Assembly: GCF_024509055.1 (NCBI RefSeq)
Contig: NZ_JANINM010000050.1
Span: 2,688 to 65,634 of the forward strand
DNA from: Mesorhizobium sp.
GTDB lineage: Bacteria > Pseudomonadota > Alphaproteobacteria > Rhizobiales > Rhizobiaceae
DNA: 62,947 nucleotides
Reading direction: 5' to 3'
Below, piece by piece: positions 25,613 through 34,200 of this stretch. Positions within the stretch are counted from its first letter, which is position 1. The number at the start of each line of letters is the position of its first letter. Under the pieces are notes generated by a model that saw nothing but the letters and a program-made list of their open reading frames with translations, searched no databases and was not told the DNA's origin. A program made the translations under genes and the position numbers.

Positions 25613-26629
25613 TCAATTCACGCGGCTGATGCAGAAATCGATGACGTCGATGAGCGCGGATTTCTGTCGGGTGGCTTCAAGCGGCGCCAGCGCGTCGCGG
25701 GCAATCTCGCCGAAATGGCGGGCGCGGCCGATCGTGTCGGCGATGGCGCCATGGCGGATCATCAGGCCGATGGCCTTTTCGAGCCCGGCATCGTCGGTGA
25801 CGTTGTCCTCGATGGCGCGTTTCCAGAAGGTGCGCTCGGCCTTGGTGCCACGCCGGTAGGCGAGGATCACGGGCAGCGTCACCTTGCCCTCGCGGAAATC
25901 GTCGCCGACATTCTTGCCGAGGTCCTTGCTGGTGCCGCCATAGTCCAGCGCGTCGTCGATGAGCTGGAAGGCAAGACCGAGATTCATGCCATAGGAGCGC
26001 AATGCCGCGCGATCGGTGCGCGAGGCCTGCGCAATCACGGGACCGACCTCGGCGGCAGCAGAGAACAGCGCCGCGGTCTTGGCCTTGATAACGGCGAAAT
26101 GCTCGTCCTCGGTGGTTTCGAGGTTCTTGGCGGCGGCAAGCTGCATCACCTCGCCCTCGGCGATGATGGAGGCCGCCGCCGACAGGATGTCGAGAGCCTC
26201 CAGCGAGCCGACCTCGACCATCATGCGAAAAGCCTGGCCGAGCAGGAAATCGCCGACCAGCACGCTCGCCTGGTTGCCCCAGATCATGCGCGCCGTCTTC
26301 TTGCCCCGGCGCAGCGCGCTCTCGTCGACGACGTCGTCGTGGAGCAGCGTCGCGGTGTGCATGAACTCGACGGCCGTGGCGAGCTTGACATGGCCCTCGC
26401 CCGCATAGCCGAACATCTGCGCGGCGGCGAGCGTGAGCATCGGGCGCAGGCGCTTGCCTCCGGACGAGATCAGGTGGTTGGCGATCTCGGGGATCATCTC
26501 GACATCCGAGCCGGCCTTCGAGAGGATCAACTCGTTCACGCGCCCCATATCGGCAGCGGTCAGATCGATGAGATCCTTGATGGAAGCGGATTCCCGCTTG
26601 CCCTCGATGTTCAGAACGACACCCACCAC
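25613..26629 (-). CDS. polyprenyl diphosphate synthase, ubiquinone side-chain type
   Basis: This trans-polyprenyl diphosphate synthase has about 338 residues. The first Asp-rich motif is LLHDDVVDESALRRG (residues ~95-109) and the second is QLIDDALDYGG (~222). GGKRLRPML lies before the first, as in octa- and decaprenyl synthases that extend farnesyl diphosphate with isopentenyl diphosphate. It would feed UbiA, encoded elsewhere in the window. Several GTG codons open the frame, and the one at 26629 was chosen because GGAG lies five bases before it. The chain length made is not readable from sequence. Confidence 0.92.
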   Translation of the reverse strand: MVGVVLNIEGKRESASIKDLIDLTAADMGRVNELILSKAGSDVEMIPEIANHLISSGGKRLRPMLTLAAAQMFGYAGEGHVKLATAVEFMHTATLLHDDVVDESALRRGKKTARMIWGNQASVLVGDFLLGQAFRMMVEVGSLEALDILSAAASIIAEGEVMQLAAAKNLETTEDEHFAVIKAKTAALFSAAAEVGPVIAQASRTDRAALRSYGMNLGLAFQLIDDALDYGGTSKDLGKNVGDDFREGKVTLPVILAYRRGTKAERTFWKRAIEDNVTDDAGLEKAIGLMIRHGAIADTIGRARHFGEIARDALAPLEATRQKSALIDVIDFCISRVN

Positions 26630-26788
26630 GATCACTCCCGTCTATTCCATGCGCACGACGGCACCCTAGTCCCGGCCGGACTCTATGGCGGCATCCACGG
26701 ATACGGCAAGAGGCGAATTGGCGCGGCTGGCCTGGCGCGAGCTTGCCTGCACGTTTACATCAACGCGGCAACCTGCGATTTTCATTCC

Positions 26789-27013
26789 ATGATCGAGCTT
26801 GTGCGCACCAACGACCCCGTCGTCATCTCCTTCGTCGAATCGCTGATGCGAGACGCCGGCATCGTCTTTTTCGTGGCCGACCAGAACATGAGCGTGCTCG
26901 AAGGGTCGATCGGCCTTTTGCAGAAGCGCGTGATGGTCGAGGCCGACAGGGCCGATGCAGCGCGCCGCATCCTGAAGGATGCCGGCATCGAGAACGAGAT
27001 CCGCCGGAAGTAA
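26789..27013 (+). CDS. DUF2007 family small protein
   Basis: This 74-residue protein begins MIELVRTNDPVVISFVESLM, the family's usual N-terminus (an alpha-beta ferredoxin-like fold, called a putative signal-transducing protein). It ends in a helix, DAARRILKDAGI. No catalytic residues are evident. Its stop overlaps the next gene's ATG as TAATG, so the two are co-translated. Biological role unknown. It is divergent from the polyprenyl synthase gene. Confidence 0.85.
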   Translation: MIELVRTNDPVVISFVESLMRDAGIVFFVADQNMSVLEGSIGLLQKRVMVEADRADAARRILKDAGIENEIRRK

Positions 27014-27807
27014 TGTTAGCACCGACCGCCCTCGCCCCTGACACGCCGGCTCATACGGTCGATGCCTTCCATCGCGGGCGCTTCTGGCTGGTCCAGCCGA
27101 GGCATGGCCATCGCGCCGGCATGGACGCCATGATGCTGGCGGCGGCGGTGCCCTCCGGCTTTGCCGGACGGTTCGCCGACTTCGGCGCGGGCGCAGGCGC
27201 CGCAGCGCTTGCCGTGCTGTCGCGTTGTCCGGATGCGCGCGCGGTTCTGGTCGAACGCTCTTCCGAAATGGCAGACTTCGCCGCCGCCACGATCGCCCAT
27301 CCGGGAAATGCGCATCTCGCCGCCCGCGCCTCGGTGCTGACGGCCGACGTCACGCTGTCCGGGCGGGCGCGCGGCGAGGCCGGGCTAGCCGATAACGGCT
27401 TCGACTTCGTCATCATGAACCCGCCCTTCAACGCGGCGGAGGACCGCGCCACGCCGGATATTCTGCGCAAGCAGGCCCATGTCACCGAGGACGGGCTCTT
27501 CGAACACTGGATCAGAAGTGCGGCCGCCGTCGTCAGGCCGCGCGGCGGACTTGCCGTGATTGCCCGCCCCGAACAGCTCGTCGCCATTCTCGATGCCATC
27601 GAGGGCCGGTTCGGCGACACGGAAATGCTTTGCGTCCACCCGCGCCCCGACGCGGCGGCGATCCGGATCGTCGTCAGGGCGGTGCTGGGCGCGCGCGGCA
27701 AGCTCTCGATCCGGCCTCCGCTCACCTTGCATGGTCCGACGGGCAACGAGCCGACGGACCGGACCGAGATGATCAGCAACGGGCTGGCATCGCTGTTTGG
27801 CGATTGA
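27013..27807 (+). CDS. SAM-dependent methyltransferase, TrmN6-like
   Basis: This 264-residue class I methyltransferase has the SAM-binding FADFGAGAGAAALAVL (about residue 55) and the amino-methyltransferase motif MNPPFN (about residue 137), the NPPF/Y pattern of N6-adenine or N5-glutamine methyltransferases. The organisation matches tRNA1(Val) A37 N6-methyltransferase (TrmN6/YfiC). Its true RNA target is inferred. It starts at an ATG overlapping the DUF2007 stop. The next gene follows after a gap of about 110 bases. Confidence 0.85.
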   Translation: MLAPTALAPDTPAHTVDAFHRGRFWLVQPRHGHRAGMDAMMLAAAVPSGFAGRFADFGAGAGAAALAVLSRCPDARAVLVERSSEMADFAAATIAHPGNAHLAARASVLTADVTLSGRARGEAGLADNGFDFVIMNPPFNAAEDRATPDILRKQAHVTEDGLFEHWIRSAAAVVRPRGGLAVIARPEQLVAILDAIEGRFGDTEMLCVHPRPDAAAIRIVVRAVLGARGKLSIRPPLTLHGPTGNEPTDRTEMISNGLASLFGD

Positions 27808-27918
27808 CCGCAGCACCGGCCGGCGGCTCGGCATTGCCGTTGGCCGGTGAATTCCTACATGCCGGGAGCAAGACGACGTGTCATCTTGTTGTCGCAGACC
27901 GACCGGAGACAATCTTTC

Positions 27919-28776
27919 GTGAAACGCCTCTTCAACCGCCTGCTGCCGAAATCCTGGCGCTCGAGCGTCGTCACCATTCCGGTCATCCGGCTGCACGGCA
28001 CCATCATGGCCGGCGGCGGCCAGTTCCGGCCGAGCCTGTCGCTTGCCTCCACCGCCGGCCTCATCGAAAAGGCGTTCCTGTTCGACGCGCCCGCCGTTGC
28101 CATCTCGATCAACTCGCCGGGCGGCTCGCCCGTGCAATCGCGGCTGATCTTCAAGCGCATCCGCGATCTCGCCGCCGAAAAGAACAAGAAGGTCCTGGTC
28201 TTCGTCGAGGACGTCGCGGCCTCAGGCGGCTACATGATCGCGGTCGCCGGCGACGAGATCTTCGCCGACCCCTCCTCGATCGTCGGCTCGATCGGCGTGG
28301 TTTCGGCCTCGTTCGGCTTTCCGGAGCTGATGAAGAAAATCGGCGTCGAACGCCGCGTCCATACCGCCGGCCAGAACAAGGCCGTGCTCGACCCGTTCAA
28401 GCCGGAGAAGAAGGAAGATGTCGAGCGGCTGAAGGCTTTGCAGCTCGAAGTGCACGAGACCTTCATCGATCTCGTCAAGGAGCGGCGCGGCGCGCGGCTG
28501 AAGGACGACCCCGACCTGTTCACGGGTCTGTTCTGGACCGCCAAGAAAGGCCTGGAGCTCGGCCTGGTCGACGCGCTTGGCGACATGCGCGGCGTGCTGA
28601 AGACGCGCTTCGGCGCCAAGACCCAGCTCAGGCTGATCACCGCGCCGCGCGGGTTTTTCGGCCGCTTCGGCCTGTTCGGCTCGCGCCTTTCAGCGCCCGA
28701 TATCGCCGCGGCCGCCGCCAGCGGCGTCATCGATGCGGCGGAAGAGCGCGCATTGTGGGCTCGGTTCGGGCTTTGA
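27919..28776 (+). CDS. S49 family peptidase, short SppA type
   Basis: This 285-residue membrane-associated serine peptidase of the SppA class degrades signal peptides and other membrane fragments. The nucleophile lies in VAASGGYMIAVA (about residue 105), and the general-base Lys is likely the one in HTAGQNKAVLDPF (about 155), giving the Ser-Lys dyad. PSSIVGSIGVVSASFGF follows the nucleophile as in the family. The N-terminus has no obvious transmembrane helix. A GTG at 27919 preceded by GGAGAC was chosen over an ATG 24 codons earlier with no ribosome site. Confidence 0.9.
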   Translation: MKRLFNRLLPKSWRSSVVTIPVIRLHGTIMAGGGQFRPSLSLASTAGLIEKAFLFDAPAVAISINSPGGSPVQSRLIFKRIRDLAAEKNKKVLVFVEDVAASGGYMIAVAGDEIFADPSSIVGSIGVVSASFGFPELMKKIGVERRVHTAGQNKAVLDPFKPEKKEDVERLKALQLEVHETFIDLVKERRGARLKDDPDLFTGLFWTAKKGLELGLVDALGDMRGVLKTRFGAKTQLRLITAPRGFFGRFGLFGSRLSAPDIAAAAASGVIDAAEERALWARFGL

Positions 28777-28859
28777 AAAAGCGCTGAAAGCGTCTACCAT
28801 GACAGCCTGACCGACCCGTACGGCCGGCCTTGCCGCGCAAAAGCGGGAGGAGTTTCGAG

Positions 28860-29045
28860 ATGCCGCAGATCATTTTCTTCGCAGTCGTCGGCGCCGCCGC
28901 CTATTTCGGATATCGCGCTTTCGTGCGCGAGGCAGAACGCGTGACCGCCAAGATCCGGCGCACCGAGAAACAGACGGCTAACGGCACGATGGGAACGCTG
29001 GTCAAGGATCCCAAGACCGGCGAATACCGTCTGGCCAAGGACTGA
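28860..29045 (+). CDS. small single-pass membrane protein of unknown function
   Basis: This 61-residue protein has one N-terminal membrane segment (about 3-20, IIFFAVVGAAAYFGYRA), a short basic/charged helix and a conserved-looking C-terminus (TLVKDPKTGEYRLAKD). A good GGGAGGAG site lies 7 bases before the ATG. It may be an inner-membrane accessory. Its TGA overlaps the region where ispE must begin, which suggests coupled translation. Confidence 0.75.
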   Translation: MPQIIFFAVVGAAAYFGYRAFVREAERVTAKIRRTEKQTANGTMGTLVKDPKTGEYRLAKD

Positions 29046-29050
29046 ACACC

Positions 29051-29953
29051 ATTTCGCCAACAGCCGACATTCTGGAGCCCGAGGCTGCCGCCCGGACGTG
29101 GCTCGCGCCTGCCAAGATCAACCTGGCGCTGCATGTCACCGGCCGGCGCGACGACGGTTATCACCTGCTGGACAGCCTTGCCGTGTTCACCCGCTTCGGC
29201 GACCGGCTTGAGATCGAGCCCGCCGAACGCGACGAGTTCCACATCGCCGGCCGCTATGCAGCCGGGTTGCCTACCGATGGCGACAATCTGGTGGTGAAGG
29301 CGCGTGACGCCTTGCGCAGGCAAGCCGGCGCGAGGCAGACGCCGCCCGTCGCCATCCGGCTGGAGAAGAACCTGCCGATCGCCTCGGGCGTAGGCGGCGG
29401 CTCGAGCGACGCGGCGGCGGCGCTCAATGGTCTTGCGCGTCTCTGGAACCTCGATGTCGATCAAGCCGGGCTGGCGCGGATCGGCCTTTCGCTCGGCGCC
29501 GACTTGCCGATGTGCCTTAAGGCGAAGCCGCTGATTGCGCGCGGCATCGGCGATGAATTGTCACCGCTGGCCGATTTCCCGGCGCTGGCGCTGGTGCTGG
29601 TCAATCCGGGTGTCACGGTTTCCACGCCGGACGTGTTCAAGGCGCTTACCAGGCGCGACAGCGAGGCGCTGCCGGCGCTGCCGAAGCGGCTCGACTTCCA
29701 CGGCGTCCGCAACTGGCTGGAGACGACACGCAACGATCTCGATGAAGCCAGCCGTTCGATCCAGCCCGCCGTCGGCGAGGCGATCAAGGCGCTGAACAAG
29801 GCGGGCGCCGGTTTCGCCCGCATGTCGGGCTCCGGCGCCACCTGTTTCGGCCTGTTCGAGACCGGCAACGTCGCCAAGCGCGCGGCGATCGAGATTCGTG
29901 GCCGCCATCCGGACTGGTTCGTCGCCGCGACACGCAGCATGGAGGCAGGTTGA
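29051..29953 (+). CDS. ispE: 4-diphosphocytidyl-2-C-methyl-D-erythritol kinase, non-canonical start
   Basis: IspE phosphorylates CDP-methylerythritol in the non-mevalonate isoprenoid pathway. Its GHMP kinase fold is clear: PAKINLALHVTGRRDDGYH near residue 20, the ATP loop LPIASGVGGGSSDAAAAL near 108-125, and MSGSGATCFGLF near the end. The N-terminal PAKINL segment is essential, so the GTG at 29183 cannot be the start. From the frame's upstream stop (28979-28981) no ATG, GTG or TTG occurs before that GTG. ATT at 29051 sits 9 bases after AAGGA and is the best candidate, with CTG at 29042 as an alternative. Expected length is about 300 residues. Confidence 0.9.
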   Translation: MSPTADILEPEAAARTWLAPAKINLALHVTGRRDDGYHLLDSLAVFTRFGDRLEIEPAERDEFHIAGRYAAGLPTDGDNLVVKARDALRRQAGARQTPPVAIRLEKNLPIASGVGGGSSDAAAALNGLARLWNLDVDQAGLARIGLSLGADLPMCLKAKPLIARGIGDELSPLADFPALALVLVNPGVTVSTPDVFKALTRRDSEALPALPKRLDFHGVRNWLETTRNDLDEASRSIQPAVGEAIKALNKAGAGFARMSGSGATCFGLFETGNVAKRAAIEIRGRHPDWFVAATRSMEAG

Positions 29954-29954
29954 G

Positions 29955-30512
29955 ATGGCGAGGATCGACGAAAGCCGCTCCTTCATCCCGGTGCGCGTCG
30001 CGGTGTTGACCGTTTCCGACACGCGCAGCCTCGCCGAAGACAAATCGGGCCAGACGCTGGCTGACCGCATCGTCGAGGCGGGTCACATATTGGCCGCACG
30101 CGACATCGTCACCGACGACAAGGACAAGATCCGCGAAAAAGTGCTCGGCTGGTCAAGGGATGAAGCCGTCGATGTCGTCATCACCACGGGCGGCACCGGT
30201 TTTACCGGTCGCGACGTGACGCCGGAGGCGCTGGAGCCGATCTTCGAAAAGCGCATGGACGGTTTTTCCGAAGTGTTCCACCGCATTTCCTACGACAAGA
30301 TCGGCACCTCGACGATCCAGAGCCGGGCTACCGGCGGCGTCGTCAATGCCACCTTCGTCTTTGTGCTGCCCGGCTCGCCCGGCGCCTGCAAGGATGCCTG
30401 GGACGGCATCATCAAGGCACAACTCGATTACCGGCACATGCCGTGCAACTTCGTCGAGATCATGCCGCGCCTGGACGAGCATTTGCGGCGCGGCGGGGCA
30501 GCGGGCGCATAA
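29955..30512 (+). CDS. moaB: molybdenum cofactor biosynthesis protein B
   Basis: MoaB (185 residues) belongs to the MogA/MoaB fold that adenylates molybdopterin. The N-terminal VAVLTVSDTRSLAEDKSGQTL is diagnostic, followed by VVITTGGTGFTGRDVTPEAL (about 75-95) and FVLPGSPGACKDAWDGII (about 140). The ATG at 29955 follows a GGAGG site and starts right after the ispE stop, so the two are in one transcript. No other Mo-cofactor gene is in the window. Confidence 0.95.
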   Translation: MARIDESRSFIPVRVAVLTVSDTRSLAEDKSGQTLADRIVEAGHILAARDIVTDDKDKIREKVLGWSRDEAVDVVITTGGTGFTGRDVTPEALEPIFEKRMDGFSEVFHRISYDKIGTSTIQSRATGGVVNATFVFVLPGSPGACKDAWDGIIKAQLDYRHMPCNFVEIMPRLDEHLRRGGAAGA

Positions 30513-30654
30513 ACCGAGGCGAAGCCGCGAAACAGCATCGCATTCGCAAGTCAGAGCGACCCGCTCGCCTTCGAAGCGCCATTCCGAAGCTGGCGGCGGC
30601 AAACTATCCTGCGTGCGCATGGCGGATCCGCCCTCTCGCGACAAAGGACATGCG

Positions 30655-31080
30655 ATGACCGTCCACAGCGGCGGATGCCATTGCGGCAATATCCGCCTGA
30701 GCTTCTCTACCGCTCTCGATCCTGCCGAGATCGAAATCCGAGCCTGCCAGTGCTCGTTCTGCACCCGGCATGGCTCGCGGGCCGCCGCCGATCCGAACGG
30801 GAGGCTGGTCGTCTCGGTCGAAGACAGGGAGCGTGTGCAGACCTACCGCTTCGGTCTTCGCACCGCGGGCTACCTGATATGCCGGGAATGCGGCGTCTAC
30901 GTCGCCGCGATCGCCGGAGATGGCGCCGAGGCCAGGGCGATCGTCATCGTCAACGCGCTCCACGATCGCGAGCGGTTCTCCCACGAGCCGATCGTCGTGA
31001 GCTATGACGCCGAAAGCCGCGAGCAGCGTCTGGCCAGGCGACGGAGCGCCTGGATGCCGGTCGAAGTCCGTGGTGCCTGA
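30655..31080 (+). CDS. GFA family (glutathione-dependent formaldehyde-activating type) protein
   Basis: This 141-residue protein has the GFA zinc-binding layout: GGCHCGN (residues 7-11), CQCSFCTRHG (31-40) and CRECGVY (~82-86). The family includes S-(hydroxymethyl)glutathione synthase and CENP-V-like proteins. The substrate of the bacterial paralogs is mostly unknown. AAAGGA lies 6 bases before the ATG at 30655. It is convergent with the following leftward gene. Confidence 0.85.
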   Translation: MTVHSGGCHCGNIRLSFSTALDPAEIEIRACQCSFCTRHGSRAAADPNGRLVVSVEDRERVQTYRFGLRTAGYLICRECGVYVAAIAGDGAEARAIVIVNALHDRERFSHEPIVVSYDAESREQRLARRRSAWMPVEVRGA

Positions 31081-31091
31081 ACGCCCGAGCC

Positions 31092-32066
31092 TCAGCGGAT
31101 GACCGGTTCGCCGTGGAAGCGACGGCGCGACGGCTTCGAAACGCCGAAGCCGACCTCCATCATCAGGCGCGGCGTGTGCGCCGGCACGGTGCCCATGTGG
31201 AAGCCGAACGGATCCTCGACGAAGCCGAGGCCCGCCTCGCCGGTCAGCGTCACCGGGCTCTGCGGGCCGTAGACGCCAAGCACCTCCTCGGCCGAATGGC
31301 CGACCAGCAGCGTCAACTGATGCTTGAGCGCGCGGCGCCTGTGGCTGCCCCGGACATAGACATGCGGTCCGGTGCCGGCATCGACCGGGACCAGGTAGAA
31401 GAAGAACTTCAGCATGCGCCAGTCGTCGAGGTCGAAATGGTATTTGCCGAGCGAGGCGAGGTTCTTATCGGCGTCGGAGGCCTTGCCGGTGGGGAAGCTC
31501 CACCAGACGCGCGTGGTGATCAGCTTGGCCTGGCCGCCGAGATAGTGTTGGGCGATGTCGAGAAGCAGCGGGTCCTTCTGGATGGCAAGGGCCGCGGGGC
31601 AATCGAGGATGCGTTCGAAGTAATGCCCGCTGAGCAGCGAGCGGCCGAAGCGCCTTTCGGCCTCGGCATGCTCCTGCGGCATGAATTCGAGGCGGCGATC
31701 GAAATTGCCGAAACACGGCGTGCGATTGGCGAATGCTGCGATCTCCTCATGGATCGCCCGCGGCAGCATGAGGCCGGAGAACAGGCCTTCCGAGCGGAGC
31801 GCCTGGACGGCCCTGCCCCGGTCGGCGCTGGCGAACATCGTTTCCTCCGCGTTCTCGAGCGGACGGGCGCGCCTAGCGCCCAGCCAGTGCATGCGGCGCC
31901 CCGGCATGGTGCGGGCCAGCATGAACATCGGCAGCCATGCCGGGTTCTCGCGCAGGTCCGTCATATAGGTTGGAATGCGCACGGCTATGCGCCTGAGCAG
32001 GCTCCCGTTGCGGGCAATGGCCTCCAGGCTGGCAGCGCCGGAATTATCTGGAGCAGCAAGATTCAT
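31092..32066 (-). CDS. phytanoyl-CoA dioxygenase-like protein
   Basis: This 324-residue protein is of the PhyH-like 2-oxoglutarate oxygenase type. A likely iron triad starts with the HxD of GKYHFDLDDWRM at about residue 215, and the later FGFHMGTVPAHTPRLMMEVGF carries the distal His and the Arg for 2-oxoglutarate. GTGPHVYVRGSHR is the family's typical loop. Sequence similarity to the other such enzyme at 4582 is low, so substrates probably differ. The ATG at 32066 follows GAGGACC. Confidence 0.75.
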   Translation of the reverse strand: MNLAAPDNSGAASLEAIARNGSLLRRIAVRIPTYMTDLRENPAWLPMFMLARTMPGRRMHWLGARRARPLENAEETMFASADRGRAVQALRSEGLFSGLMLPRAIHEEIAAFANRTPCFGNFDRRLEFMPQEHAEAERRFGRSLLSGHYFERILDCPAALAIQKDPLLLDIAQHYLGGQAKLITTRVWWSFPTGKASDADKNLASLGKYHFDLDDWRMLKFFFYLVPVDAGTGPHVYVRGSHRRRALKHQLTLLVGHSAEEVLGVYGPQSPVTLTGEAGLGFVEDPFGFHMGTVPAHTPRLMMEVGFGVSKPSRRRFHGEPVIR

Positions 32067-32236
32067 TGGGTCCTCGTGCGTACAGCTCGCAACGAAGCGT
32101 CAGCCGCCTGACGCTCCGGCATCACCCAATCCCGATTGTCCCGCCTTAGGGAAAGCTAATCCAACGCCAGATTTTGTGCAACGCACAATGGAGCGATGCC
32201 GGGAAATTTACCGGGTCCTGGGAGCGGCGTGACGCT

Positions 32237-32740
32237 TCATTTCCGCGGCGCCACCCAGATTTCAGCGTCCAGCTTTCTGGTCGCCAAGCCACGCGCCAGG
32301 GCTTCGGCGCTGCTTGCGCCCTTGGCGAGCGCCGCGGCCTGTCGCTTGTTGACGACAAGGCCCTCGGCCAGCGCTCGGCTACTCGAAAAAACCCTGGACA
32401 GGAACGGAGCACGATTGCCACGCGCGGGGGAAAAACGCGCCGGCATGGTCTGTCTCGCCGTGTGGGCCACGACCTCGTCGGTCCATCCCTCTGCCAGCCG
32501 CGCGCCAGGCTCGAGAAACAGCAACCAATCGCCCTTGGCCTGGGCGATGCAGGCAGCGATGCCGCTGGTGACATAGTGGCAGCCGGCATGCTCGGCGACG
32601 CGATGCGTCTGGTCGGTGGAACCCGCGTCGCAGACGATGACGTCGCGCACGACGCCCTCGACCGCGCCGCCGACCAGCGAGGCGAGCGTGCGCGCAAGGC
32701 CTTCTTCGTCGTTCCTGGTTTCGATCAGAACGCTGAGCAT
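32237..32740 (-). CDS. short glycosyltransferase family 2-like protein
   Basis: This 167-residue protein has the GT2 Rossmann-type N-terminus (LSVLIETRNDEEGLARTLASL, DVIVCDAGSTDQT) with DxD-like acidic residues (VCDAGS, near 40-45) and the downstream KGDWLLFLEPGARL at about 75. It is far shorter than typical GT2 enzymes (over 250 residues) and lacks a clear acceptor domain, so it may be an inactive or specialised form. The start at 32740 gives the cleanest N-terminus. It is transcribed leftwards, toward the dioxygenase. Confidence 0.7.
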   Translation of the reverse strand: MLSVLIETRNDEEGLARTLASLVGGAVEGVVRDVIVCDAGSTDQTHRVAEHAGCHYVTSGIAACIAQAKGDWLLFLEPGARLAEGWTDEVVAHTARQTMPARFSPARGNRAPFLSRVFSSSRALAEGLVVNKRQAAALAKGASSAEALARGLATRKLDAEIWVAPRK

Positions 32741-32838
32741 CCTTAGCCGAATAGCGGAAAGCCCGGCACTACGCCAGTTGTGCATTGCGGTCGAGAAAGT
32801 TCTTGATTTGTTCTCATCGGCAAAATAGGAATAGTTTC

Positions 32839-34044
32839 ATGAACAGAGCGATTCGACAGCCTGCCGACAGTCCCTGGGAGAGGGCGAAAATGGAACAGAT
32901 CGTGCGCGCCGACATTGCAGCCTTCGGAGCAGGAAGGGCCGAGATGGCGAATGCGATGATGGAACAGAGCGGCATGCGCGTGCGGCCGGACCGCAATCGC
33001 GGCCGCTCGGCCGGCATCAACCCGTCCGGCCGGTTCGAGCCGGTCAGCCGGCATGTGTTCGACGACGGCTGGAACTCGCTCGAGGAGCTGCCGCCTTTCA
33101 AGACCGAGGTGCAGGTCGAGAAGCCTCGCACCATCATCACCCGCAACGAGTCGCCCGACATTTCCTTCGACCGCTCGATCAATCCCTATCGCGGTTGCGA
33201 ACATGGCTGCGTCTACTGCTTCGCCAGGCCGACGCATGCCTTCATGGGCCTGTCGCCGGGGCTCGATTTCGAATCGAAGCTGTTCGCCAAGCCGGATGCG
33301 GCGAGGATGCTGGACAAGGAATTGTCAAAGCCCGGCTACCAGCCGCGCACCATCGCCATCGGCACCAACACCGATCCCTACCAGCCGATCGAGAAGCAGT
33401 ACCGGATCATGCGCGAAATACTGGAGGTGCTGGAGGCGCGTGGGCATCCGGTCGGCATCGTCACCAAATCGGCGCTGGTGACGCGCGACATCGACATCCT
33501 GTCGCGCATGGCCGAACGCGGCCTTGCCAAGGTCGCGCTTTCAGTGACGACGATGGACCGCATGCTGGCGCGCACGATGGAGCCGCGCGCATCGACGCCA
33601 ACAAAGCGTCTGGAGGCGATCAGGCAGCTTTCCGACGCCGGTATCCCGGCTTCGGTCATGGTAGCGCCGGTCATTCCCGGCCTCAACGATCCGGAGTTGG
33701 AGCGCATCCTGGATTCGGCGCGCGCCGCTGGCGCCCGGGAAGCCGGCTATGTCATCCTGCGGCTGCCGCTCGAGGTGGCGCCGATCTTCAAGGACTGGCT
33801 CCTGCGCCACTATCCGGACCGCTACCGGCACGTGATGTCGCTGATACGCTCGATGCGCGACGGCAAGGATTACGATTCCGAATGGGGCAAGCGCATGAAA
33901 GGCGCCGGCCCCTATGCCTGGCAGATCGGTCGCCGCTTCGAGATCGCCGCCAAGCGGCTCGGCCTCAACGCCGAGCGGCGGCAGTTGCGGACAGACCAGT
34001 TCGTTGCTGGCGCCAATGCGAACGAACAGCTGATGCTGCTTTGA
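32839..34044 (+). CDS. PA0069 family radical SAM protein
   Basis: This protein has about 401 residues and the radical SAM cluster motif RGCEHGCVYC (CxxxCxxC) at about residues 115-124, with the usual partial TIM barrel after it: IAIGTNTDPYQPIEKQ and IVTKSALVTRDIDIL. The group is named after Pseudomonas PA0069 and is similar to spore photoproduct lyase-like enzymes, but its reaction is not established. It may start at ATG 32839 or at 32890, which has GGGAGAGG. It is followed by rnhB. Confidence 0.9.
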   Translation: MNRAIRQPADSPWERAKMEQIVRADIAAFGAGRAEMANAMMEQSGMRVRPDRNRGRSAGINPSGRFEPVSRHVFDDGWNSLEELPPFKTEVQVEKPRTIITRNESPDISFDRSINPYRGCEHGCVYCFARPTHAFMGLSPGLDFESKLFAKPDAARMLDKELSKPGYQPRTIAIGTNTDPYQPIEKQYRIMREILEVLEARGHPVGIVTKSALVTRDIDILSRMAERGLAKVALSVTTMDRMLARTMEPRASTPTKRLEAIRQLSDAGIPASVMVAPVIPGLNDPELERILDSARAAGAREAGYVILRLPLEVAPIFKDWLLRHYPDRYRHVMSLIRSMRDGKDYDSEWGKRMKGAGPYAWQIGRRFEIAAKRLGLNAERRQLRTDQFVAGANANEQLMLL

Positions 34045-34125
34045 CCACCAGAGCTGGCGCGGCTCGTGGCCGCGCTCCAGCTGGCAGATCCCGTCCGGCC
34101 CCTGTCCCCCGGCCGTGAGACGGTG

Positions 34126-34160
34126 CCCTCCGGGTCCGACGCCCCATCCGACCCGGAGGG
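34126..34160. repeat. 11-bp inverted repeat upstream of rnhB
   Basis: CCCTCCGGGTC at 34126-34136 is perfectly complementary to 34150-34160, with a 13-base loop. It lies in the gap between the radical SAM stop and the rnhB start and may shape the rnhB leader. Confidence 0.5.
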
Positions 34161-34200
34161 ACTTGCGGAGAATCGGAGCCGATGCGAACCTCGCCGCACC

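Noticed and set aside
25532..27013. A 493-residue plus-strand frame over the polyprenyl synthase
   Set aside because: Only its final 74 codons, from the ATG at 26789, are real (the DUF2007 protein). The rest is antisense to both Asp-rich motifs.
29183..29953. GTG at 29183 as the ispE start
   Set aside because: It would remove the essential N-terminal segment of the GHMP kinase fold, which is coded directly upstream in the same frame.
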